A stretch of DNA of 21,883 nt from Paracoccaceae bacterium (GCA_027069385.1 JALXER010000133.1:1-21883), one strand, 5' to 3'; shown: positions 7,249 through 15,356, counted from the first letter of the stretch. Program-made: numbers and translations. The notes: generated by a model not told the origin, from the sequence alone.

Positions 7249-8343
7249 CTAGTCATCCGCGCCCAGTTTGGAAACCTGTTTTTGCAGTTTTTCCAGTTTG
7301 GCAACCAGTTGCGGCAAGCGCCGATAGGCTTTGTAGCTCTCGACATTGGCGGCCATTTTAAAGGCGGGGTTGCCCATAATAAACCGGTTGCCCGGAACGT
7401 TGGACGAAATCCCCGACTTGCCCGCCGCAACCACGTTGCTGCCGATATGCACATGATCCGCCACGCCAACCTGCCCGCCCAGCACCACATGGTCCGCCAC
7501 CACCGAGCTGCCCCCCAGCCCGACTTGCGCACACAAAAGGCAGTGCCTGCCAACAGCGACGTTGTGGCCAATCATCACCAGATTGTCGATTTTGGTGCCG
7601 GTGCCGATACGGGTATTCTTGATGGTGCCCCGATCGATGGTCGATCCTGCCCCCAGTTCCACATCATCCCCGATTTCAACCGCACCCAGCGAGTGGGTGC
7701 GCAAAAAGGCGTTGTCGGCCAGTTGCGCCTGTTCGGCATTGCGGCCCTTGCGCGCCGCCTCTACCGCGCCCGGTTCGGGCGTGGCAAAGGAAAACCCGTC
7801 GCCGCCCACAACCGCATTGGGCTGGGCGATAAACCGCTGGCCAATACTGACCCGCGCGCCAATTCTGACACCGGCATGCAACAGCACATCATCGCCAATC
7901 ACCGCATCGGCACCGATGGACACATGCGAAAGGATCCGCGCGTTGCGGCCTATCTTTGCCCCGGGTTCGATCACACAAAACGGGCCAATGCTGGCTCCGT
8001 CGCCAATGTGCGCGCTGTCCGAAACGATAGCACTGGGGTGAATGCCCGCCGGTGCATGGATTTGCGATGCAAAAAGCTGCGTCACCCCTGACATGGCCAC
8101 CTTGGGCCTTTGGGCGATAATCGCAGCGCTTAGCCCCAGCGCGCGCCAGTCCTGCCCCTCGCCAATCAGGGCGGCCCGCGCGGCGCTTTGATGCAAGTCA
8201 CGGGCAAACCCGTCAACCATTGCCAGCGCCAGATCATCGGCACCGGCCTCGGCGGGTTGCGCGGGGCCAGCCAGCATCAGGTCGGTATCCCCGACCGCGG
8301 GCAACCCCAGAGCATCCGCAATTTCCTGAACGGTATAAGCCAT
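7249..8343 (-). CDS. lpxD: UDP-3-O-(3-hydroxyacyl)glucosamine N-acyltransferase
   Basis: Third committed step of lipid A synthesis: moves a 3-hydroxyacyl chain from ACP to the 2-amino group of UDP-3-O-acyl-glucosamine, in the cytoplasm. In 364 residues: an N-terminal uridine-binding domain (about 1-100); a left-handed beta-helix of hexapeptide repeats (about 101-325, e.g. IHPSAIVSDSAHIGDGASIG); the catalytic His260 in NLVMIGHNVAVG; and a C-terminal helical ACP-recognition tail (about 326-364) ending in a Lys/Leu-rich helix. The ATG has AAGGGG about six bases upstream. Unlike the common order bamA-skp-lpxD-fabZ-lpxA, this copy lies with an L,D-transpeptidase upstream and an ACP and ketosynthase downstream. 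Confidence 0.95.
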   Translation of the reverse strand: MAYTVQEIADALGLPAVGDTDLMLAGPAQPAEAGADDLALAMVDGFARDLHQSAARAALIGEGQDWRALGLSAAIIAQRPKVAMSGVTQLFASQIHAPAGIHPSAIVSDSAHIGDGASIGPFCVIEPGAKIGRNARILSHVSIGADAVIGDDVLLHAGVRIGARVSIGQRFIAQPNAVVGGDGFSFATPEPGAVEAARKGRNAEQAQLADNAFLRTHSLGAVEIGDDVELGAGSTIDRGTIKNTRIGTGTKIDNLVMIGHNVAVGRHCLLCAQVGLGGSSVVADHVVLGGQVGVADHVHIGSNVVAAGKSGISSNVPGNRFIMGNPAFKMAANVESYKAYRRLPQLVAKLEKLQKQVSKLGADD

Positions 8344-8391
8344 ATTGTCCCCTTGAGCGGCCCCCGGGAATGGGTGCCGCCCAAAGCGGTT

Positions 8392-10020
8392 TTAGCTCTC
8401 AACCTCGGGCAATGTAACCCCCAAGGCGGCCAGGGCGTCAAAAACAACCTTGTCGCGGCCATAGACGTCAACCCGATAGGCCAGGTTTCCTTCTTCGTCC
8501 AGGAACACCGACTGATAGGTCAGATAAATCGGCACCGGCGTTTCCAGATCGACACGGGTTTCGCTGCCCATATTCAGATAGCGCTGGAACGCCGCTTCGG
8601 GGTCTTCCTCTTGCGGGGCAAGAAGCACATGGGCCAGATCAAACGGGCGCTGGACGCGCACGCAACCGTGGCTATAGGCGCGGGTTTCGCGGTTGAACAG
8701 GCTTTTGGAGGGGGTATCGTGCAGATAAACGTTATACTGGTTGGGGAACATGAATTTTACCCGACCCAGCGCGTTACCCCGCCCCGGCGCCTGACGCAGC
8801 ACAAACGGAAAGTTGTTTTGCGAGTACTGGCTCATATCCAGCAGGCGCGCATCGACCGACTGGCCGGTGCCGCGTACCATCATGCGGATGTTCTGGCGGA
8901 CAAGCACGCTCGGGTCGCGCTGCAATTGCGGCAGGTATTCCTGCGAGGCGATGCTTTCGGGCACGTTCCAGCTGGGATTGACCATCATGTGGGTCATTTC
9001 GTCAACGAATTCAGGCGTCTGGTATTTGGCGCTGGGTTTACCCACCACGACGCGCGTCACCAGCGTTGGCAGGTCGTAATCCATGACATAGGCAAAAAAC
9101 GATGCCTGGTTGACAAAAATGTGCCGGTCGCCAAGCGGATAGTTCAGCCAGCGGCGACGCTCCAGATTGACAATAACCTGTTGCATTTGCACCGACGGGT
9201 CGGTGTTCAGCGCCTGAAGGGTGCGCGGCCCGACAATGCCGTCAGCGGTCAGGGCGTTATCGGTCTGGAACTGCTTGACCGCCGCGACCAGATCCGCGTC
9301 ATAAACGGTTGAATCACCCTCGATCCCCGGATAGCCTAGGTTCTGCAGACGTTCGCGCATGACCAGCACGCGGCTGTTATTATGGCCCGGGCGCAGGGTG
9401 CGGCCTTCGGGCACTTTGGGGCCGAAATCGCCATTGTCGAACATTTCCTGAAGGTTGGCCAGTTCCTGTTTCAGGGCGGCATAGCTGGGCGTGGTCGGCT
9501 CAAAGCTTTGATAAAGCGCCGCAGTACCGGTATCGGCAGCCGCAGCGGCCAGCAGATCGGCGACCTCGGGGCGATGCGGGGTGATATTGATCAGTTCCGA
9601 AACCTCGTGCGGTTCCAGCAGGCCCGAGGTTACATCGGTCACAAAATCGATATAGGTCCGGGCGGCCAGCACCTCCAATTCCGCATTGCTGCGCGGATCA
9701 TCGGCTGCGGCCCATGCGGATTCGAGCGTCGGAAGATCATAAAGCGAGGACGGAATACCCTGAAGCCCGGCATTTTCGATCGCCGTTACCAGCGCCAGCA
9801 TACGGGCGGAATTGTCCTGCGACCAGATCGGTGCAAAATCATTCTCTTCGTAATAGGCATAAAGTTCGGTGCTGCCCGAGGCTTCCAGCGCCTGGCTAAG
9901 CGCCGCAGCCGAAGGGGGCAGGACCATGATCGGATTCTGCACGGTCTGGGCATACGCCCCCCCCGCAGAAACACAGGCAAAAGCGACAGCAATAACAGCG
10001 TGCTTAAAATCAATACTCAT
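8392..10020 (-). CDS. L,D-transpeptidase, YcbB/LdtD-like
   Basis: Periplasmic enzyme that makes 3-3 (mDAP-mDAP) peptidoglycan cross-links. In 542 residues: signal peptide with likely cleavage after AYA (about 24; Cys16 is not in a good lipobox); an L,D-transpeptidase scaffold region (about 50-200); a peptidoglycan-binding-1 domain (about 215-272, with VKQFQTDNALTADGIVGPRT); and a YkuD catalytic domain (about 298-480) with the signature YSHGCVRV, catalytic Cys453 and His451. The length is close to other YcbB-type enzymes. The ATG at 10020 is chosen over an in-frame TTG at 10035 because GGAGAA (10028-10033) sits seven bases before the ATG. First gene of the cluster with lpxD, 48 bases upstream of it, and divergent from a MepK-like hydrolase. 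Confidence 0.93.
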   Translation of the reverse strand: MSIDFKHAVIAVAFACVSAGGAYAQTVQNPIMVLPPSAAALSQALEASGSTELYAYYEENDFAPIWSQDNSARMLALVTAIENAGLQGIPSSLYDLPTLESAWAAADDPRSNAELEVLAARTYIDFVTDVTSGLLEPHEVSELINITPHRPEVADLLAAAAADTGTAALYQSFEPTTPSYAALKQELANLQEMFDNGDFGPKVPEGRTLRPGHNNSRVLVMRERLQNLGYPGIEGDSTVYDADLVAAVKQFQTDNALTADGIVGPRTLQALNTDPSVQMQQVIVNLERRRWLNYPLGDRHIFVNQASFFAYVMDYDLPTLVTRVVVGKPSAKYQTPEFVDEMTHMMVNPSWNVPESIASQEYLPQLQRDPSVLVRQNIRMMVRGTGQSVDARLLDMSQYSQNNFPFVLRQAPGRGNALGRVKFMFPNQYNVYLHDTPSKSLFNRETRAYSHGCVRVQRPFDLAHVLLAPQEEDPEAAFQRYLNMGSETRVDLETPVPIYLTYQSVFLDEEGNLAYRVDVYGRDKVVFDALAALGVTLPEVES

Positions 10021-10128
10021 TGGCGTTTTCTCCAATTACTTTGTCGAATTCCGGCGCATTTACCCCAAACGGCCATTTGCATCCAGCCCTAATACGGTTT
10101 TACCGACGCTTTTCCGGCGCTTAGTGTG

Positions 10129-10134
10129 ATAATA
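10129..10134 (-). promoter_or_regulatory. Possible -10 for the L,D-transpeptidase operon
   Basis: TATTAT on the minus strand, about 109 bases upstream of the ATG at 10020. The matching -35 position (10152-10157, GTTTCA) is a poor match, so this is a weak call. Confidence 0.28.
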
Positions 10135-10186
10135 GGCACATTTTTTGTAAATGAAACGCTACTCTTAGCCAAAAAACACACAAGTT

Positions 10187-10195
10187 TGTTATAAT
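10187..10195 (+). promoter_or_regulatory. Extended -10 promoter element for the MepK-like gene
   Basis: TGTTATAAT is a perfect TGn-TATAAT extended -10 element on the plus strand. No good -35 is present, as is common for extended -10 promoters. Transcription would start near 10202, giving a leader of about 130 bases. Confidence 0.5.
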
Positions 10196-10228
10196 ATCGG
10201 CAAAAATCGGCAAATTTCCGCCATTTGC
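10196..10228. promoter_or_regulatory. Candidate operator: tandem ATCGGCAAA and GCAAAT-N7-ATTTGC
   Basis: Two ATCGGCAAA units with a 10-base period (about one helical turn), immediately after the extended -10, followed by an overlapping inverted repeat (10210-10215 and 10223-10228). The position over the predicted transcription start would suit a repressor. The protein that would bind is not known. Confidence 0.4.
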
Positions 10229-10330
10229 AAAAAAAACTCTTGGTTGGTGGCTCGTATTATGAGATTAACATATCTACAAAAGCGGCGGGGCAAAAGCCCC
10301 CGGAATTCAAGCGGGACAGGCAGGTCTTAG

Positions 10331-10897
10331 ATGGATAGCGGTAAAAGCAGTGTTTCACGGCGTGGTATTTTGCGTGCCTTTGCGGCAACGGCATTAACGG
10401 CGGCACCGGTTTATGCAAATGCAGCAGGTTTTTTGCGGGGCGCAGGCGATGTGCGACGCATCTCTATGCGCAATCAGCGGACATCGGAAACGATTGATAT
10501 CATTTACTGGATCGAAGGGGAGTACATTCCTGAATCCATGAACGAGATCAATCATTTCATGCGCGACTGGCGCGAAAATCTTGTAATCCCCTACGCCCCC
10601 CAGAATGTCGATATTATGGCGGCGGCGCATAGTCTGATGGAAACAGACGAGCCTTATCTGATGTTGTCGGGCTATCGCAGCCCCGCGACCAACGCGATGC
10701 TGGCCCGGCGCAATAGCGGTGTGGCGACCAATTCGTATCATATTCGTGGCATGGCGGCAGATTTGCGCCTGTCCAGCCGCAGCATCACCCAGATGTCGCA
10801 GGCGGCAAAGGCGTGTAACGCCGGTGGCGTCGGGTATTACGGGCGCTCCAACTTTGTGCATATGGATTGCGGTCCGGTACGCACCTGGCGGCGCTAG
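10331..10897 (+). CDS. Tat-exported M15/DUF882 murein endopeptidase, MepK (YcbK)-like
   Basis: Predicted zinc peptidase of the DUF882/M15 family, like E. coli MepK (YcbK), which cleaves 3-3 cross-links in peptidoglycan. In 188 residues: a twin-arginine signal SRRGIL at 9-14 followed by an Ala-rich hydrophobic stretch, likely cleaved near residue 31; SGYRSPATNAML (113-124), a typical M15 segment; and zinc ligands His137 and Asp144 in SYHIRGMAADL and His177 in FVHMDCGPVRTW. AGGT lies five bases before the ATG. It is transcribed away from the L,D-transpeptidase gene, mirroring the ycbB-ycbK adjacency in E. coli. Family is clear; 3-3 cross-link specificity is inferred from homology and neighbourhood. 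Confidence 0.88.
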   Translation: MDSGKSSVSRRGILRAFAATALTAAPVYANAAGFLRGAGDVRRISMRNQRTSETIDIIYWIEGEYIPESMNEINHFMRDWRENLVIPYAPQNVDIMAAAHSLMETDEPYLMLSGYRSPATNAMLARRNSGVATNSYHIRGMAADLRLSSRSITQMSQAAKACNAGGVGYYGRSNFVHMDCGPVRTWRR

Positions 10898-10904
10898 GCC
10901 ATCC

Positions 10905-11960
10905 ATGACGGTGCGTGGAAACCACGCACCCTACGGGGGGCTTCGGCCCCTCTTTTTGATTCTGCTCGCGGTTTTTGCGTGGCCGGCCATTGCCGGTCCC
11001 GGGTCGGCGCGGCTGGCGCAGGTGCAGCACTGGTATTATCATCTGGGGTTTGAACTGGAGGGGCGCAAGCTGCGGCAGATCGCCGATTCAGATTATGATA
11101 TGGTGGTCATAGAGCCGATCTATACCGAAGCAGAAAACCTCGATTACCCGATACGCGAAACACTGGCGCGCTTGCACCAAGGCAACCGGCTGGTGCTGGC
11201 CTATATCGATATCGGTCAGGCCGAGGAATGGCGGCGCTATTGGCAACCGGATTGGCGCGTTGGTGCGCCGGCGTGGATTGTCGCCAATGATCCGGACGGG
11301 TGGGACGGCAATTACCCCGTTGCCTTCTGGCATCCGGACTGGCAACGCATCTGGCTGGGGCAAAGCGGGCTTGTTGCCGATCTGGCGCGGGTCGGGTTTG
11401 ACGGGGTTTATCTTGACTGGGTCGAGGCCTATTCGGACGACTCCGTAATTCGCGCAGCGCGGCAATCTGGCAAGGATCCGCGCCGCGAGATGATCCGCTT
11501 TGTCAGCGCTATTGCGCAGGCCGGACGTGCGGAATCGCCGGGCTTTCTGGTGATCGCCCAGAACGCCGCCGAACTGGCCGCGGACCGGCACTATGCGCGG
11601 GTTATCGACGGGCTTGCGCAAGAACAGGTTTGGTTTGACGGCGCGGCCGATAACCACCCGCCCGGTGATTGCCCGCTGCCCGCGCTGGATAACGACATCG
11701 AAACCCGCGCCTTTGAAAACAGCCTGTCGCGGGCCTGCCTGCAATTATACAGGGATTATCCCGACAGCACCCTGCATGTTTCCAGCCAATCCTATATTGA
11801 CGCGCTGCAAACCGCCCGCGCCAACGGGGTTGCAGTGTTTACGGTCGATTATACGCTGAAACCGCGCAATATCCGCGCCGCGATCAATCGCGCCCGCTCC
11901 CTTGGTTTTATCCCCTTTACCAGCGCGCGAGCGCTTGACCGCTATCACCCGCCTTATTAG
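10905..11960 (+). CDS. Secreted GH114-like (TM1410/MJ1477-type) putative glycoside hydrolase
   Basis: Resembles the TIM-barrel proteins related to endo-alpha-1,4-polygalactosaminidase (GH114; formerly misnamed cysteinyl-tRNA synthetase-like). In 351 residues: signal peptide (about 1-30, core LFLILLAVFAWPAIA); YDMVVIEPIY (64-73); LVLAYIDIGQAEEWRRYW (97-114); a family core FDGVYLDWVEAY (165-176) with acidic residues expected at the active site; VIAQNAAEL (216-224); and VFTVDYTLKP (311-320). Substrate unknown; an extracellular or periplasmic polysaccharide is likely. The ATG lies seven bases after the MepK-like stop with no clear ribosome-binding site, and codons 2-18 lie in a palindrome and a terminator-like hairpin. 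A TTG at 10956 is an alternative start that would leave a short signal peptide. Its stop is 10 bases from that of the convergent proA. Confidence 0.78.
   Translation: MTVRGNHAPYGGLRPLFLILLAVFAWPAIAGPGSARLAQVQHWYYHLGFELEGRKLRQIADSDYDMVVIEPIYTEAENLDYPIRETLARLHQGNRLVLAYIDIGQAEEWRRYWQPDWRVGAPAWIVANDPDGWDGNYPVAFWHPDWQRIWLGQSGLVADLARVGFDGVYLDWVEAYSDDSVIRAARQSGKDPRREMIRFVSAIAQAGRAESPGFLVIAQNAAELAADRHYARVIDGLAQEQVWFDGAADNHPPGDCPLPALDNDIETRAFENSLSRACLQLYRDYPDSTLHVSSQSYIDALQTARANGVAVFTVDYTLKPRNIRAAINRARSLGFIPFTSARALDRYHPPY
10910..10930. repeat. 9-bp perfect palindrome of extragenic type
   Basis: GGTGCGTGG (10910-10918), AAA loop, CCACGCACC (10922-10930), followed by CTACG. It resembles short palindromes of the type GGTGCG...CGCACCCTACG that I recall being dispersed between genes in many alphaproteobacteria (from memory, not checked). 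Here it forms codons 2-9 of the GH114-like gene. Confidence 0.6.
10935..10957 (+). terminator. Intrinsic terminator-like hairpin with UUCG loop and T5
   Basis: Stem GGGGGGC / GCCCCTC (one G-T pair) around a TTCG tetraloop at 10942-10945, followed at once by TTTTT (10953-10957). This is a textbook Rho-independent terminator for the MepK-like gene, but it lies inside the predicted signal-peptide codons of the next gene. Confidence 0.6.
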
Positions 11961-11970
11961 GGTCCTGACC

Positions 11971-13224
11971 CTATGTCCGTATAGTCCCCTCACCGGTCAC
12001 AAGGTATTTAAAGCTGGTCAATTGCGCCGCGCCCACCGGTCCGCGCGCGTGCATTTTGCCCGTAGCAATGCCGATTTCCGCACCCATGCCGAATTCTCCG
12101 CCATCGGCAAACTGGGTCGAAGCATTGTGCATCACAATCGCGCTGTCCACCCGTTCAAAGAACCGTTTTGCAGCGGCGGCATCCTCGGTCACAATCGCAT
12201 CGGTATGGTCTGAACCGAACCGCCGGATATGCTCGATCGCGCCGTCAACCCCGTTGACCAGCTTGGCCGCAATGATTTTATCGAGGTACTCGACCCCGAA
12301 ATCCTCGGCCCTGGCGCGAATCGTGCCCTGCAATTCCGACAGCAAACCATCGGCGCGCACTTCGACCCCGGCGGCCAGCAGGTCGTTGATGAACGGCGCG
12401 GCGTGGCGGTCATAAAACGCCTGATCGATCAGCACGGTTTCGGCCGAGCCGCAAATACCGGTGCGACGGCATTTGGCATTCATCACAATGGCACGTGCCT
12501 TGTCGGGGTCGGCGGCGGCGTCCACATAAACGTGGCAGATGCCCTCCAGATGGGCAAAAACCGGCACGCGGGCCTCGCGCTGGACCAGCCCGACCAGCCC
12601 CTTGCCACCCCGCGGCACGATCACATCGATCGAACCGGTCATGGTCAGCATTTCGCTAACCGCCGCGCGGTCGCGGGTCGGCACCAGCTGGATCGCCGCC
12701 TCGGGCAGACCGGCCGCTTTCAGCCCTTCGACCAGACAGGCATGAATGGCCGCCGAGCTGTGAAAGCTTTCGGACCCACCGCGCAAAATCGCGGCATTGC
12801 CCGATTTCAGGCAAAGCCCGCCCGCATCCGCCGTCACGTTGGGGCGGCTTTCATAGATCACCCCGACCACGCCAAGCGGCGTCGAGACCCGTTCAATATG
12901 CAACCCCGAGGGCATATCCCACGCCGCCAGCACCGCACCAACCGGATCATCCTGCGCCGCCACGGCGCGCAACCCCGAGGCAATCGCCGCCACGCGCGGA
13001 CCGTCGAGCATCAGGCGATCCATCATCGCGTCGCTTAGCCCCTTTTCGCGGCCATAGGCCATATCCTTGCCATTGGCGGCAATAATCTGCGCCTCGCTGG
13101 TTTCAATGCAATCCGCCGCGGCCTCCAGCGCCGCGCGTTTTGCTTCCGCGCTGGCAAAAGCCAGTTCGGCGCTTGCTGCCTTGGCCTTGTGGCCGATGTC
13201 CCGCATGGTTGCCTGAATATCCAT
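11971..13224 (-). CDS. proA: Gamma-glutamyl phosphate reductase
   Basis: Second step of proline synthesis: NADPH-dependent reduction of gamma-glutamyl phosphate to glutamate semialdehyde. At 417 residues it matches E. coli ProA in length. Visible features: the Rossmann-type cofactor domain with ESRPNVTADAGGLCLKSGN (125-143) and ILRGGSE (146-152); the catalytic Cys258 in NAKCRRTGICGSAET; and FGSDHTDAIVTED (336-348) and GEFGMGAEIG (376-385) near the C-terminus. The ATG is preceded by GGGGGACAGG. It lies nine bases downstream of proB on the same strand and is the last gene of obgE-proB-proA. No truncation or missing residue seen. Confidence 0.96.
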   Translation of the reverse strand: MDIQATMRDIGHKAKAASAELAFASAEAKRAALEAAADCIETSEAQIIAANGKDMAYGREKGLSDAMMDRLMLDGPRVAAIASGLRAVAAQDDPVGAVLAAWDMPSGLHIERVSTPLGVVGVIYESRPNVTADAGGLCLKSGNAAILRGGSESFHSSAAIHACLVEGLKAAGLPEAAIQLVPTRDRAAVSEMLTMTGSIDVIVPRGGKGLVGLVQREARVPVFAHLEGICHVYVDAAADPDKARAIVMNAKCRRTGICGSAETVLIDQAFYDRHAAPFINDLLAAGVEVRADGLLSELQGTIRARAEDFGVEYLDKIIAAKLVNGVDGAIEHIRRFGSDHTDAIVTEDAAAAKRFFERVDSAIVMHNASTQFADGGEFGMGAEIGIATGKMHARGPVGAAQLTSFKYLVTGEGTIRT

Positions 13225-13233
13225 CCTGTCCCC

Positions 13234-14331
13234 CTAAATCGCCATATCGTCGCGATGCACCAGCGCCGCGCGCCCCGGATACCCGAGGATGTCTTCTATT
13301 TCACTGCTTTTATGCCCCGCCAGCAGCGCCGCTTCGGGCGCGCTGTATCCGGCAAGCCCCTTGGTAAACACCGCCCCGTCGGGGGTAAGTATCTCTATCG
13401 GGTCGCCGCGCTCGAACGCGCCTTCGACCGCCACAACACCGGCAGATAACAGCGACATACCGCGCTGCAAAGCCTGCGCCGCGCCCGCATCGATGCGCAA
13501 CGTGCCTTTGGGCTTCATCGCCAGTATCCAGCGTTTGCGCGCCGAGGATGGCGACCCTGTCGGGGTAAACCAGCTGCACCGCGCACCGTTCTGCAAGGCC
13601 TGCAACGGGTGGTCAAGCGCACCTTTGGCGATCACCATCGCGCAGCCCCCCGCCATGGCAATTCTGGCCGCCATGACCTTTGTTTTCATGCCGCCACTGG
13701 CCCCCGAGGTGCCCGCATCACCGGCCATGGCCTCTATCTCGGGGGTGATTTCGGGCACCTGCGGAATGTGGCGGGCATCGGCAAGGCGCGGATCGGCGGT
13801 ATAAATACCGTCCACATCCGACAGCAATACCAGCACATCCGCACCGGTCAGCGAGGCCACCTGCGCGCCCAGCCGGTCATTGTCGCCATAACGGATTTCG
13901 TCGGTTGCCACCGTGTCGTTTTCATTGACGATCGGCACCACGCCCAGTTCCAGCAGGGCGTTCAGCGTGGCGCGGGTGTTCAGGTATCGCCGCCGGTTCT
14001 GGCTGTCCTCCAGTGTCAACAACACCTGTGCAGTTTCGATATCATGTGGAATCAGCGCCTCTTGATAGGCCCGCGCCAGCCGGATCTGCCCGATGGCCGC
14101 CGCAGCCTGCGCCCGTTCCAGCGTCAAGGCCCCTGCCCCCATGCCCACCACCGCGCGCCCCAGCGCGATAGAGCCGGACGAGACCACAATCACATCCTTG
14201 CCCTGCGCCTTTAGCGCCGCAATGTCATCGGCAACCGAGCGCAACCACCCCTCGCGCAGCGCGCCGCCCTCGACCAGCAGGGCCGAGCCGATTTTGACCA
14301 CGATACGTTTTGTGCTGCTTAAGGTTGCCAT
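13234..14331 (-). CDS. proB: Glutamate 5-kinase with PUA domain
   Basis: First step of proline synthesis: ATP-dependent phosphorylation of glutamate, normally feedback-inhibited by proline. In 365 residues: an amino acid kinase domain (about 8-255) with VVKIGSALLV (11-20), VSSGSIALGR (50-59), VPIVNENDTV (132-141), GDNDRLGAQVA (149-159) and SGGMKTKVMAA (212-222); and a C-terminal PUA domain (about 275-355). Length and domain order are those of the long, E. coli-type ProB (367 aa). The start overlaps the end of obgE by 13 bases, so translation is probably coupled, and proA follows nine bases downstream. Confidence 0.96.
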   Translation of the reverse strand: MATLSSTKRIVVKIGSALLVEGGALREGWLRSVADDIAALKAQGKDVIVVSSGSIALGRAVVGMGAGALTLERAQAAAAIGQIRLARAYQEALIPHDIETAQVLLTLEDSQNRRRYLNTRATLNALLELGVVPIVNENDTVATDEIRYGDNDRLGAQVASLTGADVLVLLSDVDGIYTADPRLADARHIPQVPEITPEIEAMAGDAGTSGASGGMKTKVMAARIAMAGGCAMVIAKGALDHPLQALQNGARCSWFTPTGSPSSARKRWILAMKPKGTLRIDAGAAQALQRGMSLLSAGVVAVEGAFERGDPIEILTPDGAVFTKGLAGYSAPEAALLAGHKSSEIEDILGYPGRAALVHRDDMAI

Positions 14332-15356
14332 GTTCCGGGTTCCGTCTTGGCCTCGATCTGCTCTTGTTTGGCACCAAGCACCACTGCGCGCAAGGCCCGC
14401 AATACATCCTGAACGCCCGCGCCGCTGACGGCGGACATCTCGAACACCTTTTGCCCGGCCTCCTCGGCCAGCGCCGCCAGTTTTTCGGCGCGGTCCTCAT
14501 CCGTAAGCGCGTCTATCTTGTTCAGCACCACAACACGCGGTCGCGCGGCCAGATCGGCGGCGTATTTCTGCAATTCACCGGAGATCACCCGAAAGTCGCC
14601 CGCCACATCATCCGCAGTGCCGTCAACCAGATGCAGCAATACCGCACAACGCTCTACATGGCCCAGAAACCGGTGGCCCAGCCCCGTGCCTTCCGAAGCC
14701 CCTTCGATCAGCCCGGGAATATCGGCAATCACCAGCTCGGCATTGTCAATGCCCACAACCCCCAGATTGGGGTGCAAGGTGGTGAACGGGTAATCGGCAA
14801 TCTTGGGGCGCGCGTTGGAAGTGGCGGCCAGAAAGGTCGATTTGCCCGCATTGGGCATGCCCAGCAACCCCACATCGGCGATCAGTTTCAGGCGCAACCA
14901 GATGGTGCGCTCTACCCCGTCCTGGCCCGGATTGGCGCGACGCGGTGCGCGATTGGTGGAGGATTTGAAACGCAGGTTACCCCAGCCGCCATTCCCCCCT
15001 GCCGCCAGTTGTACGCGCTGACCCAGACGGGTCAGATCGGCCAGCACGGTCTGCTGGTCCTCGTCCAGAACTTCGGTGCCTACGGGTACGCGCAGCACGA
15101 TGTCCTCTCCGTTATGGCCCGACATCTGCCGCCCCATACCGGCCTGCCCGTTTTGCGCAAAGAAATGCTGCTGATAGCGAAAGTCGATCAGCGTGTTCAG
15201 CCCGTCCACCGCCTCGACCCAGACCGCGCCGCCGTCGCCACCGTCGCCGCCATCGGGGCCGCCGAATTCGACATAGGCCTCGCGTCGGAAACTGATGCAC
15301 CCCTTGCCCCCCGAACCGGAGCGTATGTAAACTTTGGTAAGGTCGAGGAATTTCAT
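14319..15356 (-). CDS. obgE: Obg/CgtA GTPase
   Basis: Essential GTPase that associates with the 50S ribosomal subunit and links ribosome assembly to growth and stress. In 345 residues: the Gly-rich Obg fold (about 1-158, with SGSGGKGCISFRRE and GGPDGGDGGDGG near 13-43); and the G domain (about 159-330) with G1 GMPNAGKST (166-174), switch I region FTTLHPNLG (191-199), G3 DIPG (212-215), G4 NKID (279-282) and G5 SAV (308-310). The start at 15356 begins the conserved MKFLDL, with AGGA about eight bases upstream; the frame stays open further upstream but loses similarity. First gene of obgE-proB-proA. The rplU-rpmA genes often found upstream in bacteria are not here. Confidence 0.96.
   Translation of the reverse strand: MKFLDLTKVYIRSGSGGKGCISFRREAYVEFGGPDGGDGGDGGAVWVEAVDGLNTLIDFRYQQHFFAQNGQAGMGRQMSGHNGEDIVLRVPVGTEVLDEDQQTVLADLTRLGQRVQLAAGGNGGWGNLRFKSSTNRAPRRANPGQDGVERTIWLRLKLIADVGLLGMPNAGKSTFLAATSNARPKIADYPFTTLHPNLGVVGIDNAELVIADIPGLIEGASEGTGLGHRFLGHVERCAVLLHLVDGTADDVAGDFRVISGELQKYAADLAARPRVVVLNKIDALTDEDRAEKLAALAEEAGQKVFEMSAVSGAGVQDVLRALRAVVLGAKQEQIEAKTEPGTWQP

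Larger units (their letters stand above)
10021..10330. other. Divergent regulatory region between L,D-transpeptidase and MepK-like genes
   Basis: These 310 bases are clearly more AT-rich than the rest of the window and hold no gene. They contain a perfect extended -10 on the plus strand (10187-10195), a direct repeat ATCGGCAAA at 10196-10204 and 10206-10214, an inverted repeat GCAAAT-N7-ATTTGC (10210-10228), a possible minus-strand -10 (10129-10134) and a GGGGC-AAAA-GCCCC hairpin (10287-10300) in the leader of the plus-strand gene. Confidence 0.65.

Noticed and set aside
10719..10904. Upstream extension of the GH114-like frame into the MepK-like gene
   Set aside because: The segment is a shadow of the overlapping coding sequence; the signal peptide begins after 10905.
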